From: a virus
Virus record (IMG/VR): IMGVR_UViG_3300017951_000010
Location: 1-64,000 of that record
Strand: one strand, 5' to 3'
Length of the DNA: 64,000 nucleotides
The first letter of the stretch is position 1; every line of letters begins with the position of its first letter. The notes beneath the pieces are model-generated. The model was given only the letters and a program-made list of their open reading frames with translations, was not told the DNA's origin and made no database searches. Both the position numbers and the translations under genes were made by a program. Below are positions 52,012-60,183 of this stretch, piece after piece.

Positions 52012-53475
52012 ATGAGCAGTTGTAAATTAGTAATAAAAGACGAAGTAAATGTGAAGTTTGAGAATCTATCTCTCGAATGGCGCAAAAGACTGTCAAACAA
52101 ATTCAAATATGAGATACCATATGCAAGGCATCTGCCAGCAGTGAAATTGGGCAGATGGGATGGTAAGGTAAGTTTCTTTGGATTGGGAGGCACCACGTAC
52201 CTCAACCTAGTTGACCAAATACTTCCTATACTAGAAGAAGGCGGCGTATATGTGGACTTCGAAGACAGACGTCAACAACACAATTATGAATTTAAAAAAG
52301 TAGACAAGGACTACTTGTCGCACATCACGTGGCCAGACAATCATCCGTGTGCAGGACAGAAATTACAACTTCGTGACTACCAAGTTGAAACCATAAACAA
52401 GTTTATAGAGAATCCTCAGTGCATACAGGAGATTGCCACGGGAGCAGGTAAAACTATAATCACAGCGGCATTGTGTCAATTGGTTGAACCATACGGACGT
52501 ACATTGACTATTGTTCCAAACAAAAGTTTAGTGACTCAGACAGAGGAAGACTTTCTCACCTGTAATTTAGATACTGGCGTGTACTATGGTGACAGGAAGG
52601 AACTTGGTAGGTACAATACAATCGCGACATGGCAGAGCTTGAACGTTCTGGAAAAGAAAGCCAAAGACGAACACACAACAGAGTTCCTTGAAGCAATACA
52701 AGGCATCAACACAATAATAATTGATGAGGTGCACATGGCAAAAGCAGACGTGTTGAAGAGATTATTGACTGGTCCATTTGCACACTGTGGCATACGTTGG
52801 GGTCTCACAGGTACTGTACCAAAGGCAGATTATGAATTCATGGGCCTGAAATGTAGCATCGGTGAGGTTGCAAATAAAATACAGGCCAGTGAACTACAGG
52901 AGAAAGGTGTGTTGGCAAACTGCCACGTGAATGTGTTGCAGACACAGGACCATCCACAGTTCAAAACATATGGAGAAGAATTGAAATGGTTAACCACAGA
53001 CCAAACAAGAATGACTTGGGTAGCACAGACAATACAAAGTATCTCAACATCAGGGAATACTTTGATACTAGTAGATAGAATAAGTGCAGGTGAAATACTA
53101 GAGAAGAAATTAAAGGACTCAGTGTTTGTGTCTGGGTCAACAAAAAACACAGATAGAAAGGAGCAGTACGATGAAGTATCTACTAGCCAAAATAAAATTA
53201 TTATTGCCACATATGGAGTTGCCGCTGTTGGCATTAATATTCCTAGGATTTTTAATCTTGTCCTAATAGAGCCAGGTAAGTCATTTGTGAGGGTGATACA
53301 GAGCATAGGTCGTGGGATCAGAAAAGCAGAGGACAAGGACAGTGTGCAGATCTGGGACATTACCAGCAGTTGCAAGTTTGCAAAAAGACACCTGGGGGCG
53401 AGGAAAAAGTTTTACAAAGAAGCCAATTATCCATACAAGATAGAAAAGATAAATTATGAAAACAATTTTAATTGA
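52012..53475 (+). CDS. uvsW: recombination helicase UvsW
   Basis: The 487-residue SF2 helicase has an N-terminal DNA-contact domain (KLGRWDGKVSFFG), Walker A ATGAGKT (142-148), DEVH (238-241), WGLTGTVPKA as motif III, and QSIGRGIRKAED as motif VI. UvsW unwinds branched DNA and R-loops and ends origin-dependent replication in T4 (T4 UvsW is 503 residues). It starts on the base after the preceding stop, so the two genes are expressed together. The last 20 bases overlap the SGNH-like gene. Confidence 0.93.
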   Translation: MSSCKLVIKDEVNVKFENLSLEWRKRLSNKFKYEIPYARHLPAVKLGRWDGKVSFFGLGGTTYLNLVDQILPILEEGGVYVDFEDRRQQHNYEFKKVDKDYLSHITWPDNHPCAGQKLQLRDYQVETINKFIENPQCIQEIATGAGKTIITAALCQLVEPYGRTLTIVPNKSLVTQTEEDFLTCNLDTGVYYGDRKELGRYNTIATWQSLNVLEKKAKDEHTTEFLEAIQGINTIIIDEVHMAKADVLKRLLTGPFAHCGIRWGLTGTVPKADYEFMGLKCSIGEVANKIQASELQEKGVLANCHVNVLQTQDHPQFKTYGEELKWLTTDQTRMTWVAQTIQSISTSGNTLILVDRISAGEILEKKLKDSVFVSGSTKNTDRKEQYDEVSTSQNKIIIATYGVAAVGINIPRIFNLVLIEPGKSFVRVIQSIGRGIRKAEDKDSVQIWDITSSCKFAKRHLGARKKFYKEANYPYKIEKINYENNFN

Positions 53476-54160
53476 TGGTTGTAGTTATGGTTTAATTTTT
53501 AGCCATCATTTGATAAAGCCTTTTTTCAATGAAAAGTTTGGAGCAAGTAACATCGTTAATATAAGCAAAACAGGTGCTTCGTTTGATACCCAAATCAAAA
53601 ACTTAATAGAAACTTTGTCTGTTGGTGACAGACCAGATTTGATACTTATTCCGGTCACTCATATGACCAGATACGATGAACCTGTTAGTAAGAAATTTGA
53701 TCCTGCTTTGGCCTATGATTGGCCTTTGTGTGTTTCAATGGATCCTTTTAAAGATAAACAAAATCTAAATTCAAGATTTCAATCAAAGTTTAATTTAGAT
53801 TTCATCAATGGCCTGTTGAAAACTAAAACCATGCTATACAACGATGTAACTAGTTTTAACAACCTTTTGGTAAAAATAATCACTTTATCGGCTTTCCTAA
53901 AAAGCAATGGGTACAGGTATGTAATATTCAATATGTGTAATAACTTCAAAAAGTTGCGTGACATAAATTTTAATAAAACCAAATTAATACAAGACGATGT
54001 GAATGTTATGGAACTATTTGACTTTTGTGGTAATGAATATATGCATCAATTTTCAAAGGGTATACCTCAGGAACAAAAGTATTTTCATCATTATGAGGAA
54101 CATGAAAATATTCAATTGTTAAATTATATCAATTCCTATATAATAAAAAACAATATATGA
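53456..54160 (+). CDS. second SGNH-like protein
   Basis: This 234-residue protein opens MKTILIDGCSYGLIFSHH, with G-C-S in the place of the nucleophile block, NISKTGASFDTQI for the Gly block, LILIPVTHMTRYD for the third, and FHHYEEHENIQLLNYI for the His block. The order fits SGNH hydrolases, though the Asn is not clear. The coding sequence is visibly richer in A and T than its neighbours uvsW and 54157. It is coupled to both by overlaps, so it is probably an acquired cargo gene inserted in the recombination operon. Confidence 0.6.
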   Translation: MKTILIDGCSYGLIFSHHLIKPFFNEKFGASNIVNISKTGASFDTQIKNLIETLSVGDRPDLILIPVTHMTRYDEPVSKKFDPALAYDWPLCVSMDPFKDKQNLNSRFQSKFNLDFINGLLKTKTMLYNDVTSFNNLLVKIITLSAFLKSNGYRYVIFNMCNNFKKLRDINFNKTKLIQDDVNVMELFDFCGNEYMHQFSKGIPQEQKYFHHYEEHENIQLLNYINSYIIKNNI

Positions 54161-54660
54161 AAATCCTTACACTTGATGACAGAACCTACAAACTGGAAAA
54201 GATCCCGGAATGGGTAGATGAGAACTTGAGATTTGCAGTTTTGGACAACTCGGATCCAAGCAATCCAGATTTCTTTTACATTCCGTTGATCTTCTTAGAA
54301 AGTTTCAATGCGCCCGCGGCGGTTCTCGAAATTGGCGAACACAGAATCAAAATGCCTCTTGACTGGAAGATGCTGATAGGTGAAGCAGGACAACAGGAAA
54401 TGCATCTCTTACCTATCACGAGTTTGAACGATAGAGGATTCGATGCATTCACGTTCAATCCTTTATCAAGTGCAAAACCAGAATTCCTACCAATAGACAT
54501 AGTTGATATATACACCGAGGTCAAATGGTACTTCCCAAAAATAAAGTCAGGGCAGATGTTGGCCGTGCCACTAACTGATGGTGCAAAACCTCTATGTGCC
54601 TACTTTGTAAAAGATATTTCCAGACAATGTGAACAGGTTGACTATGGCTCGGTATGGTAA
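54157..54660 (+). CDS. conserved marine T4-like protein, unknown function
   Basis: The 167-residue protein starts MKILTLDDRTYKLEKIPEWV. It has FFYIPLIFLESFNAPAAVLEIG, MPLDWKMLIG, LPITSLNDRGFDAFTFNPL, EVKWYFPKIKSGQMLAVPL and CAYFVKDISRQCEQVDYG. I recognise this chain of motifs from cyanomyovirus genomes, where it is annotated only as conserved. The fold looks all-beta. The neighbouring genes are also conserved small replication-region genes. Confidence 0.7.
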   Translation: MKILTLDDRTYKLEKIPEWVDENLRFAVLDNSDPSNPDFFYIPLIFLESFNAPAAVLEIGEHRIKMPLDWKMLIGEAGQQEMHLLPITSLNDRGFDAFTFNPLSSAKPEFLPIDIVDIYTEVKWYFPKIKSGQMLAVPLTDGAKPLCAYFVKDISRQCEQVDYGSVW

Positions 54661-54889
54661 AAAATCAATCCATATAGAAGCACCTATATTAAAAATCCAA
54701 AACAAATATGTGTGGATGGAGGAAGAATGGATAAAAGATTTTATGGGTTGGCTTAACCAAAATAATTTCCGTATTACAGGTTTACAACACATGAACAAGA
54801 AACTAAAATTAACATTTAAAACAGCAAAGGACTGTACAATTTTTGGATTAAAATATGCCGGGAAAGACAAACAAAAAAAAGTTTTTTGA
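54644..54889 (+). CDS. small conserved protein
   Basis: The 81-residue basic protein starts MARYGKKSIHIEAPI within the end of the previous gene. It has WMEEEWIKDFMGWLNQNNF and FKTAKDCTIFGLKYAG, an alpha/beta pattern. An upstream in-frame GTG at 54629 is less likely. Function unknown. Confidence 0.55.
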   Translation: MARYGKKSIHIEAPILKIQNKYVWMEEEWIKDFMGWLNQNNFRITGLQHMNKKLKLTFKTAKDCTIFGLKYAGKDKQKKVF

Positions 54890-55322
54890 CCTAAGGAACG
54901 GCCTTAAGGCTGTTGATTTTAGAAATAAAAACTACTACGACAGGGTCGACGACGAAGAAAAAAATTTGTATTCACCTTTCATGTTAATGAGATACGTGTC
55001 AACGGTGTCGTCAAAGGACAGATTTTATACAGAACACTATGTTGAAATGGTGAATGAATGTGTAAACAAAAACATGAAAAATTTACAATGGTACAAAGCA
55101 CACAAAAAATTAGCATGGATTTTAACTTCTATGTGCGGTGCACTACAACAGCAGTTTCACCCATGGATAAAACCAATGAAACGTGTAACAAATAAAAGCC
55201 TAGATCAATTGAAGTCAATATACCCCACATGGCACACAGATGACCTCGAGGCTTTAGACAAAGTACTGACCGACAAAGAACTAGAGGAGTTGTTGGAGGA
55301 ACATGGCATCGAGTCAAAATAA
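54855..55322 (+). CDS. 62: possible clamp-loader small subunit gp62
   Basis: The 155-residue helical protein has FFDLRNGLKAVDFRNKNYYD, YSPFMLMRYVSTVSSKDRFYTEHYVEM and KAHKKLAWILTSMCGA, then HPWIKPMKR and an acidic end with KELEELLEEHG. The layout (a short N-terminal helix, Y-x-P-F-x-x-x-R-x-x-S, a second helix with Asn and aromatic residues, K-K-L) resembles gp62 of T4-like phages (T4: 187 residues), which works with gp44 to load the clamp gp45. Neither gp44 nor gp45 is in the window, so the call is tentative. Confidence 0.4.
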   Translation: MPGKTNKKKFFDLRNGLKAVDFRNKNYYDRVDDEEKNLYSPFMLMRYVSTVSSKDRFYTEHYVEMVNECVNKNMKNLQWYKAHKKLAWILTSMCGALQQQFHPWIKPMKRVTNKSLDQLKSIYPTWHTDDLEALDKVLTDKELEELLEEHGIESK

Positions 55323-55989
55323 ATGCACGTACTGTGGCAAGAACTTTGCAAAGGCAAGGACACTTCAAGTACACTTATGTGAACCAAAACGCAGATATTT
55401 ACAACGTGATGAAAAATGGGTAGTGAATGCTTTCATGGTATTCCAAAGGTTCTATCAAATTCATCAACACGGTTCAAAACTTAAAACCTATGATGATTTT
55501 GTCAAAAGTGCATACTATAATGCATTTGTAAAATTTGGCAGGTACATCATGCACATAAATCCGTTGTATCCAGAAAAATATATCGACTATGTGCTTCGCT
55601 CAAAAATTAAATTAGATCATTGGGCAAGAGATGATTTATACGAAGTATACTTGATTGAAACATTAAAAACTGAACCAGTTGAAGCGGCCCTCCAAAGGAG
55701 CATCACAACAATGATGGATTGGGCAAACGAACAAAACGCACAATGGTCAGACTATTTCAGATTGGTTAACACTAACAGAGCGGTAGCTCATATACAACAG
55801 GGAAAAATAAGTCCGTGGTTGTTGCTCGGTTGCAATGCAGGCAAAAGGATGTTAAAATCATTCAACGACGAACAATTACAAATGATAGAAAAATTTATAA
55901 ATCCAAGTTTCTGGCCAAGCAAGTTGAAAAGTTATCCAGCAGATCACATGCTGGTGCAAGACACAGCAAGAGAGGCCAAAATTGTCTAA
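55303..55989 (+). CDS. zinc-finger protein, conserved in marine T4-like phages
   Basis: The 228-residue protein has an N-terminal C2H2-like finger, CTYCGKNFAKARTLQVHLC (Cys 8 and 11, His 24, Cys 26). Helical segments follow (VVNAFMVFQRFYQIH, YYNAFVKFGRYIMHI, YIDYVLRSKIKLDHWARDDLYEVYLIE) with SPWLLLGCNAGKRML near residue 172. The finger suggests DNA or RNA binding, but no enzyme motif is present. I recall homologues annotated only as hypothetical or zinc-finger proteins. Confidence 0.65.
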   Translation: MASSQNKCTYCGKNFAKARTLQVHLCEPKRRYLQRDEKWVVNAFMVFQRFYQIHQHGSKLKTYDDFVKSAYYNAFVKFGRYIMHINPLYPEKYIDYVLRSKIKLDHWARDDLYEVYLIETLKTEPVEAALQRSITTMMDWANEQNAQWSDYFRLVNTNRAVAHIQQGKISPWLLLGCNAGKRMLKSFNDEQLQMIEKFINPSFWPSKLKSYPADHMLVQDTAREAKIV

Positions 55990-56215
55990 GATCAAATTAG
56001 AAATAAATGACGATTTGAAATTTGAAGATGGCGACTGTGCTGTGATTATCAAGGATGATGGATCTATAGGAAGAGTGATAATGCCGGATATGGACAAAGA
56101 CTACTTGAATACAGAAGGTTACAGAAAACTGCTTGATGTCATTGAGGTGTTGGATCCAGGAAGCAAAGAACAGTTCATCAAATACAATGAGAAAAACAAA
56201 GGGAGTGTACACTAA
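55982..56215 (+). CDS. small conserved acidic protein (TTG start)
   Basis: This 77-residue protein starts at TTG, overlapping the previous stop. No ATG is available in frame upstream of the conserved part. It reads SKIKLEINDDLKFEDGDCAV, then DGSIGRVIMPDMD, EGYRKLLDVIEVLDPGSKEQFIKYNE. This family is familiar from marine T4-like phages beside the zinc-finger gene. Function unknown. Confidence 0.6.
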   Translation: MSKIKLEINDDLKFEDGDCAVIIKDDGSIGRVIMPDMDKDYLNTEGYRKLLDVIEVLDPGSKEQFIKYNEKNKGSVH

Positions 56216-56805
56216 TGCCTGACGTAGACATAGACTTCTATGACAGAGACGGTGTGCTGAAACTGTTCAAACACACACCAGCAACAATCATAAAAGACAA
56301 CAAGGCAGAAAAACATAAAACAGGTGTTTACTTTCATGCTTGTCCGGAACACCCTGTTACGGGACACAGCACTCTGGACTACAAAAAGGCCGAGGACAGA
56401 GGATATTTTAAAATAGACATGTTGAATGTGAACATCTATAAAGATGTCAAATCTGAACAAGAATTGGTAGAGTTGATGATACAGGAACCAGATTGGGACA
56501 TGCTTAAAAATCCAAAGACTGTTGAGAAACTTTTCCACCTAAACGGCCATTACAACATCGTTTCAAAGTTGGAGCCACGAAATATTGAACAACTTGCGGC
56601 TGTACTAGCAATCATACGTCCTGCAAAAAGGCATCTAATGTACAAGGACTGGAAAGATATATTGAACGAAGTATGGATTCGTCCAACCGATGGATCTTAT
56701 TTTTTCAAGAAGTCCCACGCCATAGCATATGCACAGGCCATAGTTGTCCAAATGAATTTACTGAGCAGAGCTAAATATAGTTTTGATGCAACATCAAAAA
56801 ACTAA
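56215..56805 (+). CDS. miniature DnaE-like protein
   Basis: The 196-residue protein keeps, in order, short motifs of bacterial Pol III alpha: MPDVDIDF at the very N-terminus (catalytic Asp pair at 5 and 7), TGVYF then YFKIDML (third Asp at 68), LFHLNGHYNIVSKLEPRNIEQLAAVLAIIRP (106-136), and FFKKSHAIAYAQAIVVQMNLL (163-183). In DnaE these span palm and fingers over more than 400 residues; here the thumb, PHP and most of the fingers are missing. It may be a polymerase relic, a regulator, or a partner of the DnaE-type protein at 62338. It starts at TAATG and overlaps the next gene. Confidence 0.65.
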   Translation: MPDVDIDFYDRDGVLKLFKHTPATIIKDNKAEKHKTGVYFHACPEHPVTGHSTLDYKKAEDRGYFKIDMLNVNIYKDVKSEQELVELMIQEPDWDMLKNPKTVEKLFHLNGHYNIVSKLEPRNIEQLAAVLAIIRPAKRHLMYKDWKDILNEVWIRPTDGSYFFKKSHAIAYAQAIVVQMNLLSRAKYSFDATSKN

Positions 56806-57064
56806 AAGACTTAGAAAAAAACTTCCAATACAGATCAAAGACCTAGGTGATACCCAAGCAGTGGTCGACTTGTCTGCATTCTTATCGGCTCAAGTAAAGG
56901 CAGGCAACAAGTACAACGTAAAGGTGCTTAACAAAGAAGGACAACTAGATCAACATTTTGTCGATGTTGAACTGCCATACTGGCAGGAAATTTGGGCTCC
57001 GAGGGGAATAAAGATTAGATATGATCGCAGACAGCGATCTTTTTTTTTGACTGTGATTAGGTAG
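56786..57064 (+). CDS. small basic protein
   Basis: This 92-residue protein has a very basic start (MQHQKTKRLRKKLPIQIKD), then VVDLSAFLSAQVKAGNKYN and YWQEIWAPRGIKIRYDRRQRSFFLTVIR. The composition suggests nucleic-acid binding. The ATG at 56786 lies inside the end of the mini-DnaE gene, suggesting coupling. No family recognised. Confidence 0.5.
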   Translation: MQHQKTKRLRKKLPIQIKDLGDTQAVVDLSAFLSAQVKAGNKYNVKVLNKEGQLDQHFVDVELPYWQEIWAPRGIKIRYDRRQRSFFLTVIR

Positions 57065-57431
57065 GTTTACGAACTAGTTGGATTGTCCTTCTCTTCACCC
57101 GTTTCTTTGAAATTTGAGACAGTTTTACGGTAGGTCCATGCACTATCTCTACATCTTTGGAATTTAAACTTACTAACGTCGATCTGAAATACCTAAATTG
57201 TCCTTTCAAAAAGATGTTGATTGGTAATTTTCTATTAGACTCATGCCACCAGGTCTCTCCACACTTTAAAAAACGCATCTTGTCCGCTGGCATCATAAGC
57301 CTTCCATAATCGTAAAAACTTATAACATTTGCATCTTCATTCTGCACAATGCCAACGTATTCCAAATCGCCCTTTCTGATCAGGCTTAAAAAGGGAAATT
57401 TATCCCTTAAGGTGTAAAAAATTTCGTTCAT
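57057..57431 (-). CDS. conserved marine T4-like protein, unknown function
   Basis: The 124-residue protein has EYVGIVQNEDANVISFYDYG, MRFLKCGETWWHESNRKLPINIFLKGQFRYFRS and ends GPTVKLSQISKKRVKRRTIQLVRK. I recognise this order from cyanomyoviruses. The basic tail and aromatic W-W-H-E-S-N core suggest nucleic-acid contact. It is convergent with the previous gene, overlapping by 8 bases. Confidence 0.6.
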   Translation of the reverse strand: MNEIFYTLRDKFPFLSLIRKGDLEYVGIVQNEDANVISFYDYGRLMMPADKMRFLKCGETWWHESNRKLPINIFLKGQFRYFRSTLVSLNSKDVEIVHGPTVKLSQISKKRVKRRTIQLVRKPT

Positions 57432-57439
57432 GCTCTATC

Positions 57440-57457
57440 TATAAATACTGTTAAATA
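57440..57457 (+). promoter_or_regulatory. tandem late promoters TATAAATA and GTTAAATA
   Basis: Two boxes (57440-57447 and 57450-57457) predict starts near 57453 and 57463. The second is one base before the ATG at 57464. Confidence 0.6.
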
Positions 57458-57463
57458 TGTATT

Positions 57464-58258
57464 ATGCAAACAGTATCAAGGTATTTACTCAACAATGTGG
57501 TAATTGTTTACCAAAATGGTTATCATGGAAGGAACTCAAAGGTGTACGATAGAAGACTTACAATTCATAGAGGAGTTACAAATCCACTTACCTTTACGTT
57601 CAAAAATGAGGATCAGAAAGCCCAAGATGTGTCATCGAAGACAGTGGCCAGTGGAAACTACTACCAATTGGTGATTGTTGATACCGAATCAAAGAAAGCG
57701 GTTATCACAAAAAATTTGACTATTTTAGACGACGGAAGCACAATTACAACTAAAGGACAAGCAAAATGTGAGATATCAGACGGAGACCTTTTGGCTTTAG
57801 ATGCAAAATTTTACGAGTATTCAATTCAGGAAATCAAATCAGACGGCAGTACGCTGGTCACTTATGCAGATACAAGTTACGTGGCGGGGGGTAGCATAGA
57901 AATATTAGACACAGCATATCCACAGTTCACACCTAGTTTGACCGTGAGCAGTTTCACGTTGTCCAGCGATATTTTCACATCCGGTGCTGTTAAGGGACGT
58001 CCGGGTATCAACAACAACAAGGCACTACACACTGTTGCCATTTATCCAAATAACTTTTCGGGCACAGTGGAAGTACAAGGTACCATGGAAACTGTTCCGT
58101 CTGCGAATGACTATTTTACAATTACCAGTACTACAATGACCGACTCGTCAAGTGTTACAAGTTTAAACTTCACAGGTGTTTTCCAAAATGTGCGTTTCAA
58201 GGCCACCAGAACATCTGGTAACACTGGTAAGATTGACAAAATACTTTATAGACAGTAA
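57464..58258 (+). CDS. virion structural protein in the replication region
   Basis: This 264-residue protein has RRLTIHRGVTNPLTFTFKNEDQ, AKCEISDGDLLALDAKFYEYSIQEI, and a beta-rich C-terminus (VAIYPNNFSGTVEVQGTME, GVFQNVRFKATRTSGNTGKIDKILYR). The C-terminal form resembles carbohydrate-binding beta-sandwich domains. It has its own late promoters although it lies among early genes. Its 3' end contains the -35 element of the primase promoter. Confidence 0.6.
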   Translation: MQTVSRYLLNNVVIVYQNGYHGRNSKVYDRRLTIHRGVTNPLTFTFKNEDQKAQDVSSKTVASGNYYQLVIVDTESKKAVITKNLTILDDGSTITTKGQAKCEISDGDLLALDAKFYEYSIQEIKSDGSTLVTYADTSYVAGGSIEILDTAYPQFTPSLTVSSFTLSSDIFTSGAVKGRPGINNNKALHTVAIYPNNFSGTVEVQGTMETVPSANDYFTITSTTMTDSSSVTSLNFTGVFQNVRFKATRTSGNTGKIDKILYRQ

Positions 58259-58261
58259 AAT
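58233..58261 (+). promoter_or_regulatory. sigma70-like early promoter for primase
   Basis: TTGACA (58233-58238), 17 bases and TAAAAT (58256-58261) predict a start at 58268, one base before the ATG at 58269. Confidence 0.65.
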
Positions 58262-58268
58262 ATAGGGT

Positions 58269-59282
58269 ATGAACCTGATCCAATCTACTATTCTGACAAG
58301 TCTACCTGCGGCTAGGAAAAAAACTCCCAGTGGCTGGATATCTTTCAATGCGCCTTGTTGCGTACACAACGGCGAGACGGCAGACAAAAAGAAACGTGGT
58401 GGCATAATGACCAGTGCAGACGGAACAGTAAGTTATCACTGCTTCAATTGTGGATTCAAGGCCAGTTACGTGATCGGCAGGAAGCTCACGTACAAGATGA
58501 GGCAGTTCATGGGCTACATCGGCATACCCGACGACACAATAAAGAAGTTGGCCATAGAGGCCATGCGTGAAGAAGAGAACGACATCAAGTATGAGAAAAA
58601 GAAATTTGTAAACTTTAAAAACAAAGCACTGCCAAAAAACACACACAAACTTGATATTTGGCTAGAGAAATATATCGGAAACGACTTGACAGAACCGCAA
58701 TGGAAAAAAATTGATGGACTACTCAAATACCTAGGAGATAGAGGCATTGGCCCTGATTGGTATGATTTCATGTACTCTCCAGACAAGATGTGGGACATAC
58801 ACCAACGTCTGTTAATACCATTCTATTGGAGGGGTGACATTGTTGGTTACACAGGAAGAATATTTGAAGAATCGCGTGGTGTAAAATATTACACCGACGT
58901 ATGGCCGGGGTACGTGTTCAACATGGACGCACAGGATTGGGCAAGGAAATTTGTTATAGTCACTGAGGGACCTTTTGATGCCATTGCCGTTTCTGGAGTC
59001 AGCATACTGGGGTCGGAGATAAATGACACACAAAGAGAGTTGATTAATAATCTTGGAAGAAGAGTTATTGTTGTACCGGACAGAGATGCACCTGGAGAAA
59101 AATTGATTGATCAGGCGACAGAGTTTGGATGGAGCGTGGCCTTTCCTGAATGGGATAACAGTATCAATGATGTTGCAGATGCAGTAAAGAATTATGGGAG
59201 GCTGTACACGATACAATCTATTTTGAAAACAGCAGAAAGTACCAAACTTAAAATTGACCTGAAGAGGAGGATGTATGGTTAG
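58269..59282 (+). CDS. 61: DNA primase gp61
   Basis: The 337-residue primase has a zinc-binding domain (C30, C31, H33 in APCCVHNGE; C58 and C61 in YHCFNCGF) and a TOPRIM core with VTEGPFDAIA (E233) and VVPDRDAPGEK (D271 and D273). SRGVKYYTDVWPG and WDIHQRLLIPFYWRG are typical gp61 segments. It makes lagging-strand primers with helicase gp41, encoded one gene later. Confidence 0.93.
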   Translation: MNLIQSTILTSLPAARKKTPSGWISFNAPCCVHNGETADKKKRGGIMTSADGTVSYHCFNCGFKASYVIGRKLTYKMRQFMGYIGIPDDTIKKLAIEAMREEENDIKYEKKKFVNFKNKALPKNTHKLDIWLEKYIGNDLTEPQWKKIDGLLKYLGDRGIGPDWYDFMYSPDKMWDIHQRLLIPFYWRGDIVGYTGRIFEESRGVKYYTDVWPGYVFNMDAQDWARKFVIVTEGPFDAIAVSGVSILGSEINDTQRELINNLGRRVIVVPDRDAPGEKLIDQATEFGWSVAFPEWDNSINDVADAVKNYGRLYTIQSILKTAESTKLKIDLKRRMYG

Positions 59283-60183
59283 TTTCCACGTTGAACCTAC
59301 AAGTAAATGCACTCTGGCGTGTAGCCTATGTGATAGGACTTGGTTCTATGAAAAGTTCAAGACTCGATCTATACACGAAATTGATGTAGACAATCTTGTA
59401 TCTTTTGTGGGTGCCAATGCTAACATCGAACTGTGTGGCAACAACGGAGATCCTATATATCATTCTAAGTTCTTAGAACTTATTCGTAAATTAAAAGATA
59501 ACAACTGTAGGATAAGCATTATAACAAACGGTTCATCGAGAAGTAAAACTTGGTGGACAAGTTTATCTGTCCTACTGACAGAAAAAGATTCAATTACATT
59601 TAGCATAGACGGTCTAGAGGATACCAATCACATCTATCGTAAAAATTCTAAATGGCACACAATAATAGAGGCTGTAAATGTCATGTCGTCTAGTAAATGT
59701 AAATTGATTTGGAAGTTCATTGTATTCAAACACAATCAACATCAGATAGAACAAGCACAGGGTTTTTCAAAGACTTTGGGTTTTGATCATTTCAGATTAG
59801 AGCAGAGCGATAGATGGTTAGGACAAAAAGATTTGATGCCTGACGAGGAATATGTTGACAAATACTACAAGCATCAGGAGTCAGTTTTGATTGACAAAGA
59901 CTACCAAACCCAAATGAGTCCTGCTTGTTTGGTAAATGACAAACCAAGTTCTGACCTTTATATAGACGCAGAAGGCGACTTTTATCCTTGCTGTTGGATG
60001 GGCACCTATAGATACAAGTACAAGAACATTTTTTCACCAAAACAATCAAATTTCAATATTAGAAACAACACACTACAAGATATTTTGCAAAGGTCGGATG
60101 TGGTTGAATTTTTTAATTCAACAAAACAATTTACATCTGCACACGATTGTTGTAAAATACAATGCGGAGTAAAAAATGGCTGA
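59275..60183 (+). CDS. radical SAM protein with SPASM-like C-terminus
   Basis: The 302-residue protein has the radical SAM motif C-x3-C-x2-C at C12, C16 and C19 (KCTLACSLCDR), IELCGNNGDPIYH as the Gly-rich SAM contact, and SIITNGSSRS and ITFSIDGLED as later strands. Its C-terminal region has PACLV, YPCCWMG and DCCKIQCG, enough Cys for auxiliary Fe-S clusters, as in SPASM proteins that modify peptides or act as dehydrogenases. It is AT-rich relative to its neighbours and inserted between primase and helicase with overlaps at both ends. The substrate is unknown. Confidence 0.75.
   Translation: MVSFHVEPTSKCTLACSLCDRTWFYEKFKTRSIHEIDVDNLVSFVGANANIELCGNNGDPIYHSKFLELIRKLKDNNCRISIITNGSSRSKTWWTSLSVLLTEKDSITFSIDGLEDTNHIYRKNSKWHTIIEAVNVMSSSKCKLIWKFIVFKHNQHQIEQAQGFSKTLGFDHFRLEQSDRWLGQKDLMPDEEYVDKYYKHQESVLIDKDYQTQMSPACLVNDKPSSDLYIDAEGDFYPCCWMGTYRYKYKNIFSPKQSNFNIRNNTLQDILQRSDVVEFFNSTKQFTSAHDCCKIQCGVKNG

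Noticed and set aside
56215-56805. Truncated pseudogene of the large DnaE gene
   Set aside because: The three Asp residues and later motifs are intact in a compact frame with overlapping starts and stops on both sides, which argues for a maintained gene.
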